DNA of 64,000 nucleotides from Anaspis maculata (lineage: Eukaryota > Arthropoda > Insecta > Coleoptera > Scraptiidae). The notes under the pieces are model-generated. The model was given only the letters and a program-made list of their open reading frames with translations. It was not told where the DNA came from and searched no databases. Shown in pieces: positions 59,846-64,000 of the stretch. Where the stretch lies: positions 37,285,745-37,349,744 of the forward strand of contig OX421962.1 of assembly GCA_949128115.1 (NCBI GenBank). Reading direction: 5' to 3'. The stretch's first letter is position 1. The number at the start of each line of letters is the position of its first letter. A program made the position numbers and the translations under genes.

Positions 59846-62800
59846 GTCAACACCCTTGCGTCTTGGAAATCGGTCAAAACCGCATTTGAGTATATGCAAG
59901 TAATTATTTTGGATTCTCCACCCTCTGTTCACCCCCTTACAGGATTTGCCGCACTTTGAGTTTTCAACGAGTGATGAAGGGTGGAGTAACGTATTTTTTG
60001 GCAAAAGAGCGTTGACCCTTGCGTCTTGGAAATCGGCCAAAACCGCATTTGAGTATGTGCAAGTAATTATTTTCAATTCTCCACCCTCTGTTCACACCCT
60101 TACAGGATTTGCCGCACCTTGAGTTATTAACGAGTGATGAAGGGTGAAGTAACGTATTTTTTGGCGAAAGGGCGTTGACCCTTGCGTCTTGGAAATCGGC
60201 CAAAACCGCATTTGAGTATGTGCAAGTAATTATTTTCAATTCTCCACCCTCTGTTCACACCCTTACAGGATTTGCCGCACCTTGAGTTATTAACGAGTGA
60301 TGAAGGGTGAAGTAACGTATTTTTTGGCGAAAGGACGTTGACCCTTGCGTCTTGGAAATTGATCAGAGCCACATTTGAGTATGTGCAAGTAATTATTTTC
60401 AATTCTCCACCCTCTGTTCACCCCCTCACAGGATTTGCCGCACCTTGAGTTCTGAACGAGTGATGAAGGGTGGAGTAACGTATTTTTTGGCAAAAAGGCT
60501 TTGACCCTTGCGTCTTGGAAATCGGCCAAAACCGCATTTGAGTATGTGCAAGTAATTATTTTCAATTCTCCACCCTCTGTTCACACCCTTACAGGATTTG
60601 CCGCACCTTGAGTTAATAACGAGTGATGAAGGGTGAAGTAACGTATTTTTTGGCGAAAGGGCGTTGACCCTTACGTCTTGGAAATTGATCAGAGCCACAT
60701 TTGAGTATGTGCAAGTAATTATTTTCAATTCTCCACCCTCTGTTCACCCCCTCACAGGATTTGCCGCACCTTGAGTTCTGAACGAGTGATGAAGGGTGGA
60801 GTAACGTATTTTTTGGCAAAAAGGCTTTGACCCTTGCGTCTTGGAAATCGGCCAAAACCGCATTTGAGTATGTGCAAGTAATTATTTTCAATTCTTCACC
60901 CTCTGTTCACACCCTTACAGGATTTGCCGCACCTTGAGTTATTAACGAGTGATGAAGGGTGAAGTAACGTATTTTTTGGCGAAAGGGCGTTGACCCTTAC
61001 GTCTTGGAAATTGATCAGAGCCACATTTGAGTATGTGCAAGTAATTATTTTCAATTCTCCACCCTCTGTTCACACCCTTACAGGATTTGCCGCACCTTGA
61101 GTTATTAACGAGTGATGAAGGGTGAAGTAACGTATTTTTTGGCGAAAGGACGTTGACCCTTGCGTCTTGGAAATTGATCAGAGCCACATTTGAGTATGTG
61201 CAAGTAATTATTTTCAATTCTCCACCCTCTGTTCACCCCCTCACAGGATTTGCCGCACCTTGAGTTCTGAACGAGTGATGAAGGGTGGAGTAACGTATTT
61301 TTTGGCAAAAAGGCTTTGACCCTTGCGTCTTGGAAATCGGCCAAAACCGCATTTGAGTATGTGCAAGTAATTATTTTCAATTCTCCACCCTCTGTTCACA
61401 CCCTTACAGGATTTGCCGCACCTTGAGTTAATTACGAGTGATGAAGGGTGAAGTAACGTATTTTTTGGCGAAAGGGCGTTGACCCTTACGTCTTGGAAAT
61501 TGATCAGAGCCACATTTGAGTATGTGCAAGTAATTATTTTCAATTCTCCACCCTCTGTTCACACCCTTACAGGATTTGCCGCACCTTGAGTTATTAACGA
61601 GTGATGAAGGGTGAAGTAACGTATTTTTTGGCGAAAGGACGTTGACCCTTGCGTCTTGGAAATTGATCAGAGCCACATTTGAGTATGTGCAAGTAATTAT
61701 TTTCAATTCTCCACCCTCTGTTCACCCCCTCACAGGATTTGCCGCACCTTGAGTTCTGAACTAGTGATGAAGGGTGGAGTAACGTATTTTTTGGCAAAAA
61801 GGCTTTGACCCTTGCGTCTTGGAAATCGGCCAAAACCGCATTTGAGTATGTGCAAGTAATTATTTTCAATTCTCCACTCTCTGTTCACACCCTTACAGGA
61901 TTTGCCGCACCTTGAGTTATTAACGAGTGATGAAGGGTGAAGTAACGTATTTTTTGGCGAAAGGACGTTGACCCTTGCGTCTTGGAAATTGATCAGAGCC
62001 ACATTTGAGTATGTGCAAGTAATTATTTTCAATTCTCCACCCTCTGTTCACCCCCTCACAGGATTTGCCGCACCTTGAGTTCTGAACGAGTGATGAAGTG
62101 TGGAGTAACGTATTTTTTGGCAAAAAGGCTTTGACCCTTGCGTCTTGGAAATCGGCCAAAACCGCATTTGAGTATGTGCAAGTAATTATTTTCAATTCTC
62201 CACCCTCTGTTCACACCCTTACAGGATTTGCCGCACCTTGAGTTATTAACGAGTGATGAAGGGTGAAGTAACGTATTTTTTGGCGAAAGGGCGTTGACCC
62301 TTACGTCTTGGAAATTGATCAGAGCCACATTTGAGTATGTGCAAGTAATTATTTTCAATTCTCCACCCTCTGTTCACCCCCTCACAGGATTTGCCGCACC
62401 TTGAGTTCTGAACGAGTGATGAAGGGTGGAGTAACGTATTTTTTGGCAAAAAGGCGTTGACCCTTGCGTCTTGGAAATCGGTCAAAACCGCATTTGAGTA
62501 TGTGCAAGTAATTATTTTCAATTCTCCACCCTCTGTTCACACCCTTACAGGATTTGCCGCACCTTGAGTTATTAACGAGTGATGAAGGGTGAAGTAACGT
62601 ATTTTTTGGCGAAAGGGCGTTGACCCTTACGTCTTGGAAATTGATCAGAGCCACATTTGAGTATGTGCAAGTAATTATTTTCAATTCTCCACCCTCTGTT
62701 CACCCCCTCACAGGATTTGCCGCACCTTGAGTTCTGAACGAGTGATGAAGGGTGAAGTAAAGTGTTTTTTGGCGAAAGAGCGTTGACCCTTGCGTCTTGG

Positions 62801-64000
62801 AAATCGGTCAAAACTGCATTTGAGCATGTGAAAGTATATATTTCTGATTTCCCACCCTCTGTTCACACCCTTACAGGATTTGCCGCACCTTGAGTTATTA
62901 ACGAGTGATGAAGGGTGAAGTAACGTATTTTTTGGCGAAAGGACGTTGACCCTTGCGTCTTGGAAATTGATCAGAGCCACATTTGAGTATGTGCAAGTAA
63001 TTATTTTCAATTCTCCACCCTCTGTTCACCCCCTCACAGGATTTGCCGCACCTTGAGTTCTGAACGAGTGATGAAGTGTGGAGTAACGTATTTTTTGGCA
63101 AAAAGGCTTTGACCCTTGCGTCTTGGAAATCGGCCAAAACCGCATTTGAGTATGTGCAAGTAATTATTTTCAATTCTCCACCCTCTGTTCACACCCTTAC
63201 AGGATTTGCCGCACCTTGAGTTATTAACGAGTGATGAAGGGTGAAGTAACGTATTTTTTGGCGAAAGGGCGTTGACCCTTACGTCTTGGAAATTGATCAG
63301 AGCCACATTTGAGTATGTGCAAGTAATTATTTTCAATTCTCCACCCTCTGTTCACCCCCTCACAGGATTTGCCGCACCTTGAGTTCTGAACGAGTGATGA
63401 AGGGTGGAGTAACGTATTTTTTGGCAAAAAGGCGTTGACCCTTGCGTCTTGGAAATCGGTCAAAACCGCATTTGAGTATGTGCAAGTAATTATTTTCAAT
63501 TCTCCACCCTCTGTTCACACCCTTACAGGATTTGCCGCACCTTGAGTTATTAACGAGTGATGAAGGGTGAAGTAACGTATTTTTTGGCGAAAGGGCGTTG
63601 ACCCTTACGTCTTGGAAATTGATCAGAGCCACATTTGAGTATGTGCAAGTAATTATTTTCAATTCTCCACCCTCTGTTCACCCCCTCACAGGATTTGCCG
63701 CACCTTGAGTTCTGAACGAGTGATGAAGGGTGAAGTAAAGTGTTTTTTGGCGAAAGAGCGTTGACCCTTGCGTCTTGGAAATCGGTCAAAACTGCATTTG
63801 AGCATGTGAAAGTATATATTTCTGATTTCCCACCCTCTGTTCACACCCTTACAGGATTTGCCGCACTTGGAGTTTTCAACGAGTGATGAAGGGTGGAGTA
63901 ATGTATTTTTTGGCTGAAGGGCGTTGACCCTTTCGTCTTGGAAATCGGTCAAAACTGCATTTGAGCATGTGAAAGTATATATTTTTGATTTCCCACCCTC
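59846..64000 (-). repeat. 163-bp satellite array, inverted block, about 25.5 monomers
   Basis: From 59846 the same monomer runs in the opposite orientation (ccctctgttcac, aggatttgccgcac, gagtgatgaagggtg, cttgcgtcttggaaat) to the end of the window, where it continues. The first inverted monomer is partial. Variants alternate and larger blocks repeat (see findings). Confidence 0.97.

Noticed and set aside
57401..64000. Repeated 79-100 codon frames (FQDARVNALSPKNTLLHPSS type) in the satellite
   Set aside because: They arise because the 163-bp monomer happens to lack stops over more than one unit; the period is not divisible by three and frames shift every monomer. No gene family or regulatory context.
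57401..64000. CRISPR-like regular spacing
   Set aside because: The whole monomer is conserved, with no unique spacers between repeats, and the window is clearly animal DNA.

Overview
The window is animal nuclear DNA, almost certainly from an insect. It has two ordinary spliced animal genes with short GT-AG introns, tRNA-derived SINEs, many hairpin-type DNA elements (MITEs), a truncated non-LTR retrotransposon and a long satellite array. Short palindromic tracts built from TAGG/CCTA (for example around 26850, 29590 and 32690) recur throughout; from memory such tracts are common in some hemipteran and lepidopteran genomes, so I make no call below insect level. Genes are sparse and repeats make up most of the sequence.

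Genes. (1) 3077/3128-4813 (+) is a large terminal exon, or single-exon gene, for a roughly 560-residue helical protein I do not recognise. (2) 7508-12214 (-) is a complete six-exon class III alcohol dehydrogenase (S-(hydroxymethyl)glutathione dehydrogenase). All exons were rebuilt to a 378-residue protein with every zinc ligand present. Its 3.2 kb second intron carries a nest of mobile elements. (3) 22356-26546 (-) is a complete eight-exon SLC22-type organic cation/anion transporter of 553 residues. Its 1.6 kb second intron carries an almost perfect 1.1 kb hairpin. The two recognised genes have separate roles: formaldehyde/nitrosoglutathione detoxification in the cytosol, and solute transport at the plasma membrane. 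I see no functional link between them.

Repeats by region. 0-3 kb: a long imperfect inverted repeat and a foldback-like element. 4.9-7.4 kb: a diverged tandem duplication and a dispersed repeat family marked by TGTGGGGCGACAC. 9.6-11.6 kb: a TIR element with nested hairpins and a SINE. 12.6-19.3 kb: several small MITE families, one dense in TGTCA/TGACA motifs nearby. 19.4-22.2 kb: a composite long-TIR element containing a decayed gene with the peptide HAFTGCDTTSA. 24.7-25.8 and 27.5-29.6 kb: long hairpins, the second split by a non-LTR retrotransposon insertion with a 16-bp target duplication. 30-34.8 kb: three copies of one SINE family and inverted sub-repeats. 36.8-41.6 kb: MITEs, several ending at TTAA, and a decayed PIF/Harbinger-like element. 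41.6-47 kb: inverted and tandem repeats and a second SINE family. 52.6-54.8 kb: a 2.2 kb palindrome. 57.4-64 kb: a 163-bp satellite, 15 monomers in one orientation, then an abrupt inversion and about 25 monomers in the other orientation with higher-order repeats of 978 bp.

The most unusual property is the number of long, nearly intact inverted repeats, which if transcribed would form long double-stranded RNA, and the cleanly inverted satellite array at the right end.
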